Below the pieces are notes generated by a model that saw only the letters and a program-made list of their open reading frames with translations, made no database searches and was not told where the DNA came from. 39,083 nucleotides of DNA. Origin: Sphingobacterium shayense (GTDB taxonomy: Bacteria > Bacteroidota > Bacteroidia > Sphingobacteriales > Sphingobacteriaceae). Made by a program: the position numbers and the translations under genes. The stretch spans positions 1 through 39,083 of the forward strand of contig NZ_JABMCQ010000019.1 in NCBI RefSeq assembly GCF_013179575.1. The letters run 5' to 3'. Of the stretch, positions 30,757 through 39,077 are shown one piece after another; position 1 is the stretch's first letter, and each line of letters starts with the position of its first letter.

Positions 30757-31920
30757 TTATTTCGTGTCGATTGCTTTAAATAATCGTGCGTATTGTGTCG
30801 TCATCTTCAGCCAGCTGTAATTCTTGAGTGTGTAATCACGAAAACGTCTTTGGTTGTGTGATAAGGTACTGTCGTCGTTTAGAATTTCTTCGATTTCCTG
30901 TTTCCATGCGCTTGGGCTTGCAGAGGATACAAGTCTTCCGTTTTTCTCGGAAATAATTGCATCTGTGATTCCCTCGATAGGCGAGGCAAGCACGAGTGAT
31001 CCCGAAAGACTCGCTTCAAGACAGACCAAACCAAAACCTTCCATATCGCCCTCCACACGGATATTTGGCATTAGAAAAATATCGCTATAGCTTAAGAGTA
31101 CCTTTAGATCTTCTTGTGGTAGTTTACCCAAGTGTTTTGCTCGAGATTTGATGTCGGGGGATTCAAGCAGGAAGCGTAACGCTTGCTGATCCGATGGATA
31201 CCCCATAAATAACATGTATAGGTTGCGCAGCGAAGAAGGAAGAAAGCGGAGCATTCGCTCAGTTTTCGTAGTCTCGGTCTGAAAAGGGCCTACTAAGACA
31301 ACGAGAATGTTGTCCGACAACATCGGGAGTACTTCGGATATAAACCATGAAAAACCTTTGCGTTTTACTGGACGACCCAGCATTAGTAGAATTTTTTTTT
31401 CGTTTGGGATGTTATATTTATTTTTCACAAGTACCCATTGATCCTCACTATGTTCTACATATAGACTATGATCAATACCATTATTAATAACTGATATTTT
31501 ATCTTGATGTACCTTTCTTTCTTTGAGAGCTTGTGCGGTTGCGTTACTAACCGCGATAATATGATCAAACCGATTGAATTTTGGGATAATCATGCGTTGA
31601 TAAATCCATAGTGGAAAAACAACATCCAAGCCATGGACGGTTACTACCCTTTTGACATGACTATAGCCCGAATGCAACAGACTTAAAGTCGCGATGAGAC
31701 CATCGTTAAAATGGATAATACTGATAGCAGGATGAGTGTGAATCATTTGTAAGATTCTATTATTCAGTTTTCGAAAGAACTGAAAGTAACTTTCCTCACC
31801 GGTATATACGATTTTGTAAACTTTCGCATGTTGAGCCATTCCGCTGATAAGCTCATAACTTTGTTTTTCCATTCCGCCAACTGACGGTGGGTATTTGTGA
31901 CTAACAAATAGAACTTCCAT
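30757..31920 (-). CDS. GT4-family glycosyltransferase
   Basis: The 387-residue cytoplasmic GT-B protein has an N-terminal glycine-rich SHKYPPSVGGMEKQSYEL motif, a linker with AVSNATAQALK and VINNGID, and a C-terminal EGFGLVCLE (E-x7-E) motif that binds the nucleotide sugar. It transfers a sugar from an activated donor with retention. Its first 20 bp overlap the end of the membrane-protein gene upstream, so they are co-translated. Product class (lipid- or polymer-linked glycan) is not readable. Confidence 0.92.
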   Translation of the reverse strand: MEVLFVSHKYPPSVGGMEKQSYELISGMAQHAKVYKIVYTGEESYFQFFRKLNNRILQMIHTHPAISIIHFNDGLIATLSLLHSGYSHVKRVVTVHGLDVVFPLWIYQRMIIPKFNRFDHIIAVSNATAQALKERKVHQDKISVINNGIDHSLYVEHSEDQWVLVKNKYNIPNEKKILLMLGRPVKRKGFSWFISEVLPMLSDNILVVLVGPFQTETTKTERMLRFLPSSLRNLYMLFMGYPSDQQALRFLLESPDIKSRAKHLGKLPQEDLKVLLSYSDIFLMPNIRVEGDMEGFGLVCLEASLSGSLVLASPIEGITDAIISEKNGRLVSSASPSAWKQEIEEILNDDSTLSHNQRRFRDYTLKNYSWLKMTTQYARLFKAIDTK

Positions 31921-32920
31921 CTGTAAAAGCGGTATTTTTTACGGTTTTTGGGAGTATTAAATATAATAGTGCGCTGCCGGCAATCCAAACTAACTGTCTG
32001 GCCCTACGTAGTATTGAGACGGTGAGCCAAAGGGATCCTGTGCCAATTCCAACGGCCAGAAGTACTAGCTGGTTGGCCAGCTCCTCGATTCCTAATTGTC
32101 CCGGGATAAAACCTACTGCGCTTTTGATGATGACTACACCCATGTCCATAAGTATGCCCTGCATTATTGTAACATCGTAGCCAGTTAAATAAAGAATAAG
32201 ATAAAACTCAAAACTACCGACTATCCAGTGTAGCAAGAAAAATAGAAAGGAAAGCCAAAATTCACGATTTCTATGTTGATAAAAACATTGACATTGCCCA
32301 AGAAGTTCGAAAGTTTTCCCTTGTAACTTCTTGAAGAAATTAACGTTCTGGGAAGATGTTTTTCTCTTTCGGATTACTTTTTTGTTTAATAGTAATAATG
32401 TTAATATTCCGATTGATACTAGACTCACTATTAATAAGATTAAGGATATGTCTAACCATTGTGGTAAGTGTTGATGTCGGCTGAACAATAACCAAGATGC
32501 GGCGAAAGTCAATAAGACGAACTGAGAGATTATGGCCGTCAAGCGGGACACCGCAACTGACTCGGAGGCTGTACTGGCTGGGATATCATAAGATGAAAGG
32601 AGCGTGGCTTTCAGTAGATCGCCTCCCACAATGCTAGAAGGGTTGTATAGGCCGACCGTTTCACCAATTTGTCGTATAGCAAATAACCGATGTATTTTTA
32701 TTTGACTACGTTGATCTCCTAAACATATCCACCAACCTAAGGTTCCCAGTAAATAGGCAATAAAAGTGCTGAAGATTAAAGTTAAAAAATTAAAACCTAT
32801 TGCTGAAAGTTCTAGACGAACCAGATGAAAATCGGTGAGACCGATAAAAATTGAGATTGGTACTACGATTCCCAGTAACAGGGCCAGTTTCAGCCAATGA
32901 GATTTAGTCGGTTTTAACAC
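31901..32920 (-). CDS. Flippase-like membrane protein (lysylphosphatidylglycerol synthase TM family, PF03706)
   Basis: The start is a GTG at 32920; the gene overlaps the upstream glycosyltransferase by 7 bp. The 339-residue protein has about eight membrane helices and the motifs GETVGLYNPSSIVGGDLLKA near 90-109 and SAVGFIPGQLGIEE near 265-278, typical of PF03706. It has only the membrane part and no aminoacyl-transfer domain, so it is not an MprF. Such stand-alone proteins may move glycolipids or lipid-linked sugars across the inner membrane. Between two glycosyltransferase genes, a role in translocating their product is a fair inference. Confidence 0.88.
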   Translation of the reverse strand: MLKPTKSHWLKLALLLGIVVPISIFIGLTDFHLVRLELSAIGFNFLTLIFSTFIAYLLGTLGWWICLGDQRSQIKIHRLFAIRQIGETVGLYNPSSIVGGDLLKATLLSSYDIPASTASESVAVSRLTAIISQFVLLTFAASWLLFSRHQHLPQWLDISLILLIVSLVSIGILTLLLLNKKVIRKRKTSSQNVNFFKKLQGKTFELLGQCQCFYQHRNREFWLSFLFFLLHWIVGSFEFYLILYLTGYDVTIMQGILMDMGVVIIKSAVGFIPGQLGIEELANQLVLLAVGIGTGSLWLTVSILRRARQLVWIAGSALLYLILPKTVKNTAFTDGSSIC

Positions 32921-34089
32921 GCTGTCCAGATTAAATCTCTGTTCGTTTGTTCGGACATATTTTGAATATCTTGAAAATACTTATCAACTAGTTTTTCCCA
33001 GTCCAAAGATTGAGCTTGATGAAGAGATGCACTCCGAATTACCCGATGGAGGTCGGGGTCATTTAGAAGAAGTTTGATATGAATCGTGTAATCCTCAGGA
33101 TTGTTTGGGCTACATTTATAACCTGTGTGACGATGATTGATTAGATCTGCACTACCACCACCATCTGCAATTACACAAGGTAATCCAGAGGCCATTGCTT
33201 CCACGACTACATTTCCATATGTTTCCGAGGTAGAAGTGAACACAAATACATCGGAAGATGCGTATAGGACTGCCAGTTCCTGATGATCAAGCCTCCCTAA
33301 AAAAACTGCGTGTGGCATTAATCGCTCTAGCTCCGCTCTAGCGGGACCGTCACCCGCGATGATAAAGTTGTGTTCGACACCTTGTTCACGGAGGCGAGTA
33401 TAGATTGCGATAAGGGTTTGTAGGTTTTTCTCCCAAACGAGCCGACTAGCAAAAAGTACAGATGGTTTTTTATTCCCCGTTCGTTGTTGAATATAGGTTT
33501 TGTCTCGTTTATCAGGGTTGAAAAGATTGAGATTTATCCCTCTTTGCCATAGCTTGAGCTTGTCGTCATTTACTCCAAAATTTCTCAACTGCCGGATCAT
33601 ACTATGAGAGGGAACATAAACTTGATCGCACGTGTTGTAAAACTTGGATAATGTGCTGCGCATCCACCGCTGAATAGGATTTATCAATGCCGGAAATCGT
33701 CTGAAATAATAAGGAATATAGGAGATGAAGTTTGTATGATAAATGGAAATTACTGGGATATTGTGTCGTTGTGCATATCGCAGTGCGAAAAAGCCGAGTA
33801 GGGAAGGTGTGGAGATATGAATAACGTCGGGTTGAAATTCGCTTAGAGCCGCATAAAGTTGTTCTTTGCTTAATGCGGGCATACTTATGCTGTAGTCTTT
33901 ATTCAAAACTGAGTTCAGCGTTGGTATGCGGATCGCTTTGTGGTCTTTTAGTGTGGTTGGTCCCTTCCCGTGTATAAACAAATAACTAAATTTAGTAGGG
34001 TCGATTCTGTTGATAATCTGAAACATGGTTCTTGAAGCACCATCAAAGTCCTCAATGAGTATTTCTGCGAAGAATGCGACTTTTGTCAT
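32914..34089 (-). CDS. GT4-family glycosyltransferase (MgtA/SQDX-like)
   Basis: The 391-residue protein has an N-terminal EILIEDFDGASRTMFQII segment and YHTNFISYIPYY, as in alpha-mannosyl and sulfoquinovosyl transferases that use diacylglycerol-type or isoprenoid acceptors, and the C-terminal motif ETYGNVVVEAMASGLP with E-x7-E. It is the first gene of the three-gene unit 34089-30757. A lipid acceptor is possible from these similarities and the neighbouring flippase-like protein, but not shown. Confidence 0.9.
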   Translation of the reverse strand: MTKVAFFAEILIEDFDGASRTMFQIINRIDPTKFSYLFIHGKGPTTLKDHKAIRIPTLNSVLNKDYSISMPALSKEQLYAALSEFQPDVIHISTPSLLGFFALRYAQRHNIPVISIYHTNFISYIPYYFRRFPALINPIQRWMRSTLSKFYNTCDQVYVPSHSMIRQLRNFGVNDDKLKLWQRGINLNLFNPDKRDKTYIQQRTGNKKPSVLFASRLVWEKNLQTLIAIYTRLREQGVEHNFIIAGDGPARAELERLMPHAVFLGRLDHQELAVLYASSDVFVFTSTSETYGNVVVEAMASGLPCVIADGGGSADLINHRHTGYKCSPNNPEDYTIHIKLLLNDPDLHRVIRSASLHQAQSLDWEKLVDKYFQDIQNMSEQTNRDLIWTAC

Positions 34090-34234
34090 AAATTGTTGTT
34101 TTGTGTTATTTATGCTAAAATAGGAAAGTGGTGTTTTGCTCAGGTAATCAGTTCGTTAATGTTTTATTAAATTTTAGTCTGAGGTTTACATTGATCGTAT
34201 AAATCTGATACAGAAGATTAATTTATAGTTTATA

Positions 34235-34262
34235 TTGAAGTCATATTAGCCTGTTAGATTTG
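34235..34262 (+). promoter_or_regulatory. Promoter of the EEP-family gene
   Basis: TTG (34235-34237), 17 bp, TAGATTTG (34255-34262). The in-frame TTG at 34260 lies inside this -7 element, so it cannot be the true start codon; ATG 34284 fits. Confidence 0.65.
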
Positions 34263-34283
34263 AGTAATAAAAACCAAGAATCG

Positions 34284-35285
34284 ATGCATGCACAAATTAT
34301 CTGGAAAAGACCAAGGAAATGGATTGCTCCCTTAGCTATTTTCGGCGTGATTATTTTTTACGGATATTCAATAAAAACGAGTCATTCGGCAGGTGTTATT
34401 CCCGTTTTCAATCAGACGCTTGGGTATGAGCCTGCAGCGGTTTCTTCAGGAGAACTATCTTTGTTAACCTATAACGTAGCAGGACTCCCCGAAATCATTT
34501 CTGCTGCTGAAAGCCCTCGTGCGGCAAGTATGAAAGTGATTTCCGAACGAATCAATTCATTTGATATTGTAAACGTACAAGAGGATTTTTATTACCACAG
34601 AGAGCTCTATAATGGAGGGAATATGCATCGATACAGAACTCGCCAGAAACAAGCTATTCCTTTTGGTGATGGATTAAATATTCTTTCCAAATACCCTGTT
34701 TTAGAATCTCAACGTGTGGAATGGACCGATTGTCATGGCGCGGATTGTTATGCGGCGAAAGGATTCTTGTTTACTAGGATCGAAATTGCTAGGGGAATGA
34801 CCGTTGACGTCTACAACTTACACGCCACGGCATCCGATATTGAGCCAGCCGTTAAAGCTAGAGAAAAGAATCTGTTGCAGTTAAAACAATTCATTGAGCA
34901 ACATTCAGGCAATCGCGCGTTATTGGTCATGGGTGACTTTAATGCACATTACGCTGCAGGTTGGGATGATCTTGCTAGATTTTATCAGCCCCTAGAATTA
35001 CAGGATGCATGGGTTTTGCTACAAAACAATGGCACTGTTCCTAACGTGATCAATGAATTTGTTGCAACAGATAAGTTACGACTAACAGATTCTTGTGAGA
35101 GTATTGACAAAATATATTTTCGCAATAGTTCCAGTATAGAATTTACTCCGCGCTCGTATAAAGTTGAAAACCGACAGTTTCAAAATGGACAAGGTCAGGC
35201 CCTTTCTGATCATTGCGCCGTTTCTTTAAACCTAGCTTGGCGAAAAAGACAGCTGTCAGAAAATCTTAACACGGATCTCCCTTAA
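34284..35285 (+). CDS. Membrane-anchored endonuclease/exonuclease/phosphatase-family protein
   Basis: From ATG 34284 (333 residues) the protein has an N-terminal signal anchor at about 13-25 (WIAPLAIFGVIIFYGY). The EEP fold has all catalytic motifs: TYNVAG, NVQED (Glu), GDGLNILSKYP, NLHA (His), MGDFNAH (Asp, Asn), and the terminal LSDHCAV (Asp-His). EEP proteins cut phosphodiester or phosphomonoester bonds in nucleic acids, phosphoinositides or sphingomyelin; the position at the membrane fits a lipid or extracytoplasmic substrate better than chromosomal DNA. It is divergent from the glycosyltransferase operon. Exact substrate is unknown. Confidence 0.87.
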   Translation: MHAQIIWKRPRKWIAPLAIFGVIIFYGYSIKTSHSAGVIPVFNQTLGYEPAAVSSGELSLLTYNVAGLPEIISAAESPRAASMKVISERINSFDIVNVQEDFYYHRELYNGGNMHRYRTRQKQAIPFGDGLNILSKYPVLESQRVEWTDCHGADCYAAKGFLFTRIEIARGMTVDVYNLHATASDIEPAVKAREKNLLQLKQFIEQHSGNRALLVMGDFNAHYAAGWDDLARFYQPLELQDAWVLLQNNGTVPNVINEFVATDKLRLTDSCESIDKIYFRNSSSIEFTPRSYKVENRQFQNGQGQALSDHCAVSLNLAWRKRQLSENLNTDLP

Positions 35286-35366
35286 CCAAGGTAGTTACGT
35301 TTTTCTTCAAAAATATAGATTGATTAGCTTCTGTATTTTTGAGTGTTAAGAGTGTTTAACAAAACT

Positions 35367-35400
35367 AAGACTTAAGTCTCCCCGGCTAAAGTCTTTTTTT
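35367..35400 (+). terminator. Terminator of the EEP-family gene, overlapping a 12-bp palindrome
   Basis: AAGACTT (35367-35373) pairs with AAGTCTT (35389-35395) and a T-run follows. The same DNA has a perfect palindrome AGACTTAAGTCT (35368-35379) that ends 23 bp before the -33 box of the next gene and could be an operator instead. Confidence 0.5.
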
Positions 35401-35402
35401 TA

Positions 35403-35434
35403 TTTGCAATATTGTTGCGTTTGATCTATCTTTG
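35403..35434 (+). promoter_or_regulatory. Promoter of the metal-linked operon
   Basis: TTTG (35403-35406), 20 bp, TATCTTTG (35427-35434). The ATG at 35444 is 9 bp past the last G. An in-frame TTG at 35432 lies within the -7 element and is not a start. Confidence 0.75.
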
Positions 35435-35443
35435 AGCCAATAT

Positions 35444-35788
35444 ATGATAGGGAAGTTTTTGCGGCAAACACTTGTAATGATAACTTTAGTTAGCTTAACG
35501 CTAACTAGTGCGTTGCAATTTACCCATGATTTGCAGCACGAAAAGGTGCATCATTGCCAAGATGGATCTTCAGATTCCCCAGACCACCATGCCGATTTGT
35601 GCGCGCTTTGTTGGTTTGTGACTCACCAAGTAAGCAGTGAATTCACGACTGTTACCTACTTGCCAGAAGCCTGCGAGCAAATTTTGTATACGTTAAGCAA
35701 TAATAGCGTACAGGGTGGATTAGCAGATATCCTTTCATTAATGTGTAATGGAAGAGCCCCCCCTTCGTCCTCTATTTTTTTAGGGTAA
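35444..35788 (+). CDS. Small exported His/Cys-rich protein, candidate metal binder
   Basis: From ATG 35444 the protein has 114 residues; ATG 35477 is an alternative. An N-terminal signal peptide or anchor (MIGKFLRQTLVMITLVSLTLTSA) leads into a His/Cys cluster, HDLQHEKVHHC, then DHHADLCALCWFVTH, including a CxxC pair. The spacing resembles DUF2946-type proteins often found with metal-handling genes, but I cannot name it firmly. It ends 33 bp before the receptor gene and is the first gene of the operon. It could hand a transition metal ion, such as Zn or Cu, to the receptor or sense it in the periplasm. It has no known enzymatic motif. Confidence 0.75.
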   Translation: MIGKFLRQTLVMITLVSLTLTSALQFTHDLQHEKVHHCQDGSSDSPDHHADLCALCWFVTHQVSSEFTTVTYLPEACEQILYTLSNNSVQGGLADILSLMCNGRAPPSSSIFLG

Positions 35789-35821
35789 ATCAACAAATTA
35801 TATTTATTTAGTTCAAGGTAG

Positions 35822-38143
35822 ATGCGAAAATGGCGTATCATGCTCGTTTGCATGCTTCTTTGTTCGGGAGGTTTTCTGAAAGGGCAGCAACAGTGTGTTT
35901 TAAAAATTATAGGGAAGGTTTTTTCTGCGAGTGGAAGTCCGCTTCAGGGGGTTATAATATCGCAACAGGGGCATAAACAAACGATGTCCGATGAGCAGGG
36001 TGTTTTTCGACTTTCTTCTATTTGTGCAGGTGACTTAGCGCTTCAGTTTAGGCACATTGGTTACACCCCAGTAAGTTTTAGTTATCATATTTCTAGTGAT
36101 ACAACGTTGCACGTTACTTTGGATGTAGATGCTATACATCTTAAAGATGTGCAAATTATGGGAGTAGGATCTGGATCTTTGTCTTTGAGCACCCACCGAC
36201 TGTCTAATCAGCAAAAGCAAGAAAGTAAAGGCGAGAACCTCGCCGCCTCGTTAAGCCGTATCGCGGGTGTTTCGATGCTGACGAATGGAGCTAATATAGC
36301 GAAACCCGTTATTAACGGGATGCACAGTAATAGAATTCTGATTTTGAATAATGGTATCCGGCAGGAGGGGCAGCAATGGGGTGCGGAGCATGCCCCAGAG
36401 ATTGACCCTTTTCTCGCAGACCGCCTAGAGGTCGTTAAGGGTGCTCAGGGGGTTCGTTACGGTGCCGATGCGCTCGGAGGTGTAGTCGTTGTTTCGGCGC
36501 CGGATATTAACACTGACCCAGGACTGCATGGAAAGCTCGATCTTGCTGGACAGTCAAATGGTCGAGGCGGAGCTTTGCATGGCAGGCTTGAGGGATCCGT
36601 CAATCAGATACCAGGACTGGCTTGGCGTGTACAGGCGACGGGAAAGAAACTTGGGAACTATAAAACGGCCGATTACTACCTGGGTAACACAGGGGTGCAG
36701 GAACTTAACTATGCGGGGACTCTACAGTATAAATGTAATAAAGACGCATTTGAAGCATATTACAGTCATTTCGGATCGGAACTGGGTATTTTTCAAGGTG
36801 CGCATATTAGTACAATCGAGGATATTCAAGCGCGAATTGTAAACGGGCGCCCGTTTGAATCTTATGACTTTAGCTATGCTATTGGAGCTCCAAAACAGGC
36901 CGTGAGTCATGATTTAGGAAAGCTTAGTTGGAAAAGAACACTCGATAAAGGGAGATCTTTGGCCGTAGAGTATGGGATTCAGCGTAACCATCGAAAGGAA
37001 TTCGATATGCGTAGAGTAGAGTCGGATGATCTACCAATGGCAGATATGGTGTTGACAACGCAGAGTCTTGATCTTATTCTTAGGGGTGAAAATAGTTCAG
37101 TAGGTGTGCAGGGGGCCGTACAAATTAACAACAACACACCAGGAACTGGTACGACACCGATTATACCCAATTATGATAGCTATGCTGTAGGGGTTTTCGG
37201 TATCCATCAGTTTCATATAGGTCGTTTGCACGCCGAAGTGGGGGCGCGCTACGATTACAAACACTTGGATGTTGCCGGCTATCGTTATCAATATAATGCT
37301 GATAGTTCCGGCGATCTGACACAGTATCTGTTAACAGATTCACGTAAATTTCATAATGCATCTGGATCTTTAGGTATACTTTATCATTTGAGCGAGCAAT
37401 TAAACTGGAAAAGCAATCTAGGCTTAGCTTGGCGAGCCCCTTCGGTGAACGAGCTTTATAGTGATGGTCTGCATCACGGGAGCGCAAGTTATGAAGTGGG
37501 AGATAAGAATTTAAAAAGCGAGAAGGGGTTAAAATGGTTAAATACATTTTTGTGGCAATCAGAAAACTTACAAGCAACACTCGATATTTATGGACAGTTT
37601 CTGACTGATTACATTTATGCGCAGCCTCATCCAGATTCTGTTCGCCAGACTATACGAGGGACCTTTCCGTTATTTTCTTATCAACAACACGATGCTTTCT
37701 TTTACGGCGCCGACCTCAAATTGAGTTACCAAATTAATCCGATATTCGCTTATGACTTTTCGGCCTCTATCGTGCGTGCAAAAAATACGGAGCTTGATAG
37801 TTATTTACCCTATATCCCTGCGGACCGCCTATGGCACGGATTTCGATGGCAGTACGCGGGTACGCAGGAGCGAGATTCTTATCTTAGATTGTCGCATCGG
37901 TTTGTAGCTAGACAGACACGCTATGAACCAGAGACAGATTATGCAGCTCCCCCGGCTAACTACCATCTGTTTGATCTAGTTGCTAGTAAGCAGTTTTCGA
38001 TTAGTCAACAACAATCTTTAAACTTGATTGTGTCGGCGGAAAATTTGATGAACGTAAGCTATAAAGATTATATGGACCGTTTTCGGTACTTCGCCCATCA
38101 AATGGGCAGAAATATTAATGTAAAAATTTCTTATCAATTTTAA
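35822..38143 (+). CDS. TonB-dependent receptor, probable metal or metallophore importer
   Basis: The 773-residue protein has a signal peptide ending FLKGQ, a carboxypeptidase-regulatory-like domain at about 27-112 (IGKVFSASGSPLQGVII...), a plug with VINGMHSNRILILNNGIRQEG, QQWGAEHAPEIDPF and RLEVVKGAQGVRYGADALGGVVVV, and an outer-membrane barrel that ends in NVKISYQF with a terminal Phe. The QQWGxEHxPEID plug signature is shared with receptors sometimes linked to zinc (ZnuD-like) or copper uptake. There is no SusD partner. An AAGG lies shortly before the ATG. The neighbours, a His/Cys-rich exported protein and a His-rich lipoprotein, point to a metal. Confidence 0.92.
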   Translation: MRKWRIMLVCMLLCSGGFLKGQQQCVLKIIGKVFSASGSPLQGVIISQQGHKQTMSDEQGVFRLSSICAGDLALQFRHIGYTPVSFSYHISSDTTLHVTLDVDAIHLKDVQIMGVGSGSLSLSTHRLSNQQKQESKGENLAASLSRIAGVSMLTNGANIAKPVINGMHSNRILILNNGIRQEGQQWGAEHAPEIDPFLADRLEVVKGAQGVRYGADALGGVVVVSAPDINTDPGLHGKLDLAGQSNGRGGALHGRLEGSVNQIPGLAWRVQATGKKLGNYKTADYYLGNTGVQELNYAGTLQYKCNKDAFEAYYSHFGSELGIFQGAHISTIEDIQARIVNGRPFESYDFSYAIGAPKQAVSHDLGKLSWKRTLDKGRSLAVEYGIQRNHRKEFDMRRVESDDLPMADMVLTTQSLDLILRGENSSVGVQGAVQINNNTPGTGTTPIIPNYDSYAVGVFGIHQFHIGRLHAEVGARYDYKHLDVAGYRYQYNADSSGDLTQYLLTDSRKFHNASGSLGILYHLSEQLNWKSNLGLAWRAPSVNELYSDGLHHGSASYEVGDKNLKSEKGLKWLNTFLWQSENLQATLDIYGQFLTDYIYAQPHPDSVRQTIRGTFPLFSYQQHDAFFYGADLKLSYQINPIFAYDFSASIVRAKNTELDSYLPYIPADRLWHGFRWQYAGTQERDSYLRLSHRFVARQTRYEPETDYAAPPANYHLFDLVASKQFSISQQQSLNLIVSAENLMNVSYKDYMDRFRYFAHQMGRNINVKISYQF

Positions 38144-38156
38144 AATGTATAATGTA

Positions 38157-38783
38157 ATGAAAAAGTTTATTTTAGGTTTACTTACTTGTAGTATAATATT
38201 AACTACTGTCTCATGCTCGAAAGATGATCCTATAGCTGAGGTTGATCAAGAAGAAGTCAGCGGAGCTACATTGGTATTTACCGAAGTAGCCGCTAAAACT
38301 GAGGGAGGACAGACTACTTATGAAGACATTGAGAATCCTGAAATCATTGAGATCGCGTTCGATGGTGTGAATTTTTTGCCTCCGGTAGGAGCCCATTACC
38401 ATCTAGACGTGGGGGCGAGCTATAGAGTAAGTTTACTGGCGAAGGATTTTGCTGGTCGTGAGACTCAGCAGACCTTTGTGTCTCGCGCGGAGCAGCATCA
38501 AGCGTTTATTCTCGGAGCACCAACGGGTGCGTTAAATTATCAATACGCGGATGTTGACCCACAGGGAAATAACGTTAACGTCGGTGTGACGGGTTACCTT
38601 ACAGTTGTTGAACATTCTGATACGTTCACTTTACGTTATGTGATGCGCCATTTGAATACAGGAATAAAAAGTAGTATTACGGCCGAGGATTGGAATAATG
38701 AAGATTTTACTAAATTTACAGGAGATAATGATCTTGACCTTAAATTCGAGGTACACCTTACTGAGCATGACGAGGGGCATTAA
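38157..38783 (+). CDS. Outer-membrane lipoprotein with His-rich C-terminus, partner of the receptor
   Basis: ATG 38157 (208 residues) gives a clean signal MKKFILGLLTCS with lipobox Cys20 (VSC); an ATG at 38145 would add four residues. Mature residues form a beta-rich domain: an ATLVFTEVAAKTEGGQTTYEDIENPEIIEIAF segment, then an RAEQHQAFIL motif and a GVTGYLTVV strand, ending TEHDEGH. Similar proteins occur after TonB-dependent receptors in Bacteroidota and carry the label type 1 periplasmic-binding fold protein; the DEHQ/AEQHQ pattern is shared. It starts 14 bp after the receptor stop. I infer that it captures the ligand at the cell surface, as SusD or HmuY does for other receptors. Function is not shown. 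Confidence 0.85.
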   Translation: MKKFILGLLTCSIILTTVSCSKDDPIAEVDQEEVSGATLVFTEVAAKTEGGQTTYEDIENPEIIEIAFDGVNFLPPVGAHYHLDVGASYRVSLLAKDFAGRETQQTFVSRAEQHQAFILGAPTGALNYQYADVDPQGNNVNVGVTGYLTVVEHSDTFTLRYVMRHLNTGIKSSITAEDWNNEDFTKFTGDNDLDLKFEVHLTEHDEGH

Positions 38784-38880
38784 ACAGTAGGTTTCAGCAT
38801 GTTAAAATAGCGTTTGTTTGGTGCTTTGCTGCGCGACAATATTATTTTCTAATTAGCGTACGAAGTAAAGTAAAAAGTGT

Positions 38881-38888
38881 TATTTTTG
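38881..38888 (+). promoter_or_regulatory. -7 promoter element of tRNA-Arg(CCG)
   Basis: TATTTTTG, a perfect TAnnTTTG element, 8 bp before the tRNA. I found no TTTG at the -33 position. Confidence 0.6.
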
Positions 38889-38896
38889 CAGCCGAG

Positions 38897-38968
38897 GTCT
38901 TCGTAGTTCAATGGATAGAATTTCAGATTCCGGTTCTGAAGATGTGGGTTCGACCCCCGCCGAGGACA
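38897..38968 (+). tRNA. tRNA-Arg (anticodon CCG)
   Basis: Acceptor GTCTTCG/CGAGGAC, anticodon stem TCAGA/TCTGA with loop TTCCGGT giving CCG, T-arm GTGGG-TTCGACC-CCCGC, discriminator A. CCA is not encoded. It reads CGG codons. Confidence 0.95.
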
Positions 38969-38972
38969 CTAA

Positions 38973-39001
38973 ATGAGGTTTCAGCATTGCTGAAACCTCA
39001 T
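38973..39001 (+). terminator. Perfect 14-bp inverted repeat after tRNA-Arg(CCG)
   Basis: ATGAGGTTTCAGCA (38973-38986) and its exact complement (38988-39001) are one base apart. It lies 4 bp after the tRNA and can terminate the transcript, but no T-run follows, so it may instead be a recombination or operator site. Confidence 0.6.
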
Positions 39002-39055
39002 AATATAGCTTTAAAGCCACTTGACACGGGGTTTTTAGATAGCACGGCAGATAGT

Positions 39056-39077
39056 TTTTGTAGACATTTTGTAGACA
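39056..39077 (+). repeat. Tandem 11-bp direct repeat at window edge
   Basis: TTTTGTAGACA occurs twice without a gap, followed by TT. It lies 88 bp past the tRNA-Arg 3' end. Repeats like this can be arm-type sites of tyrosine integrases; the sequence ends before any integrase gene could be seen. Confidence 0.6.

Noticed and set aside
37161..37580. Minus-strand 139-residue open frame inside the receptor gene
   Set aside because: Antisense to the barrel-coding part of a clear TonB-dependent receptor; no support of its own.
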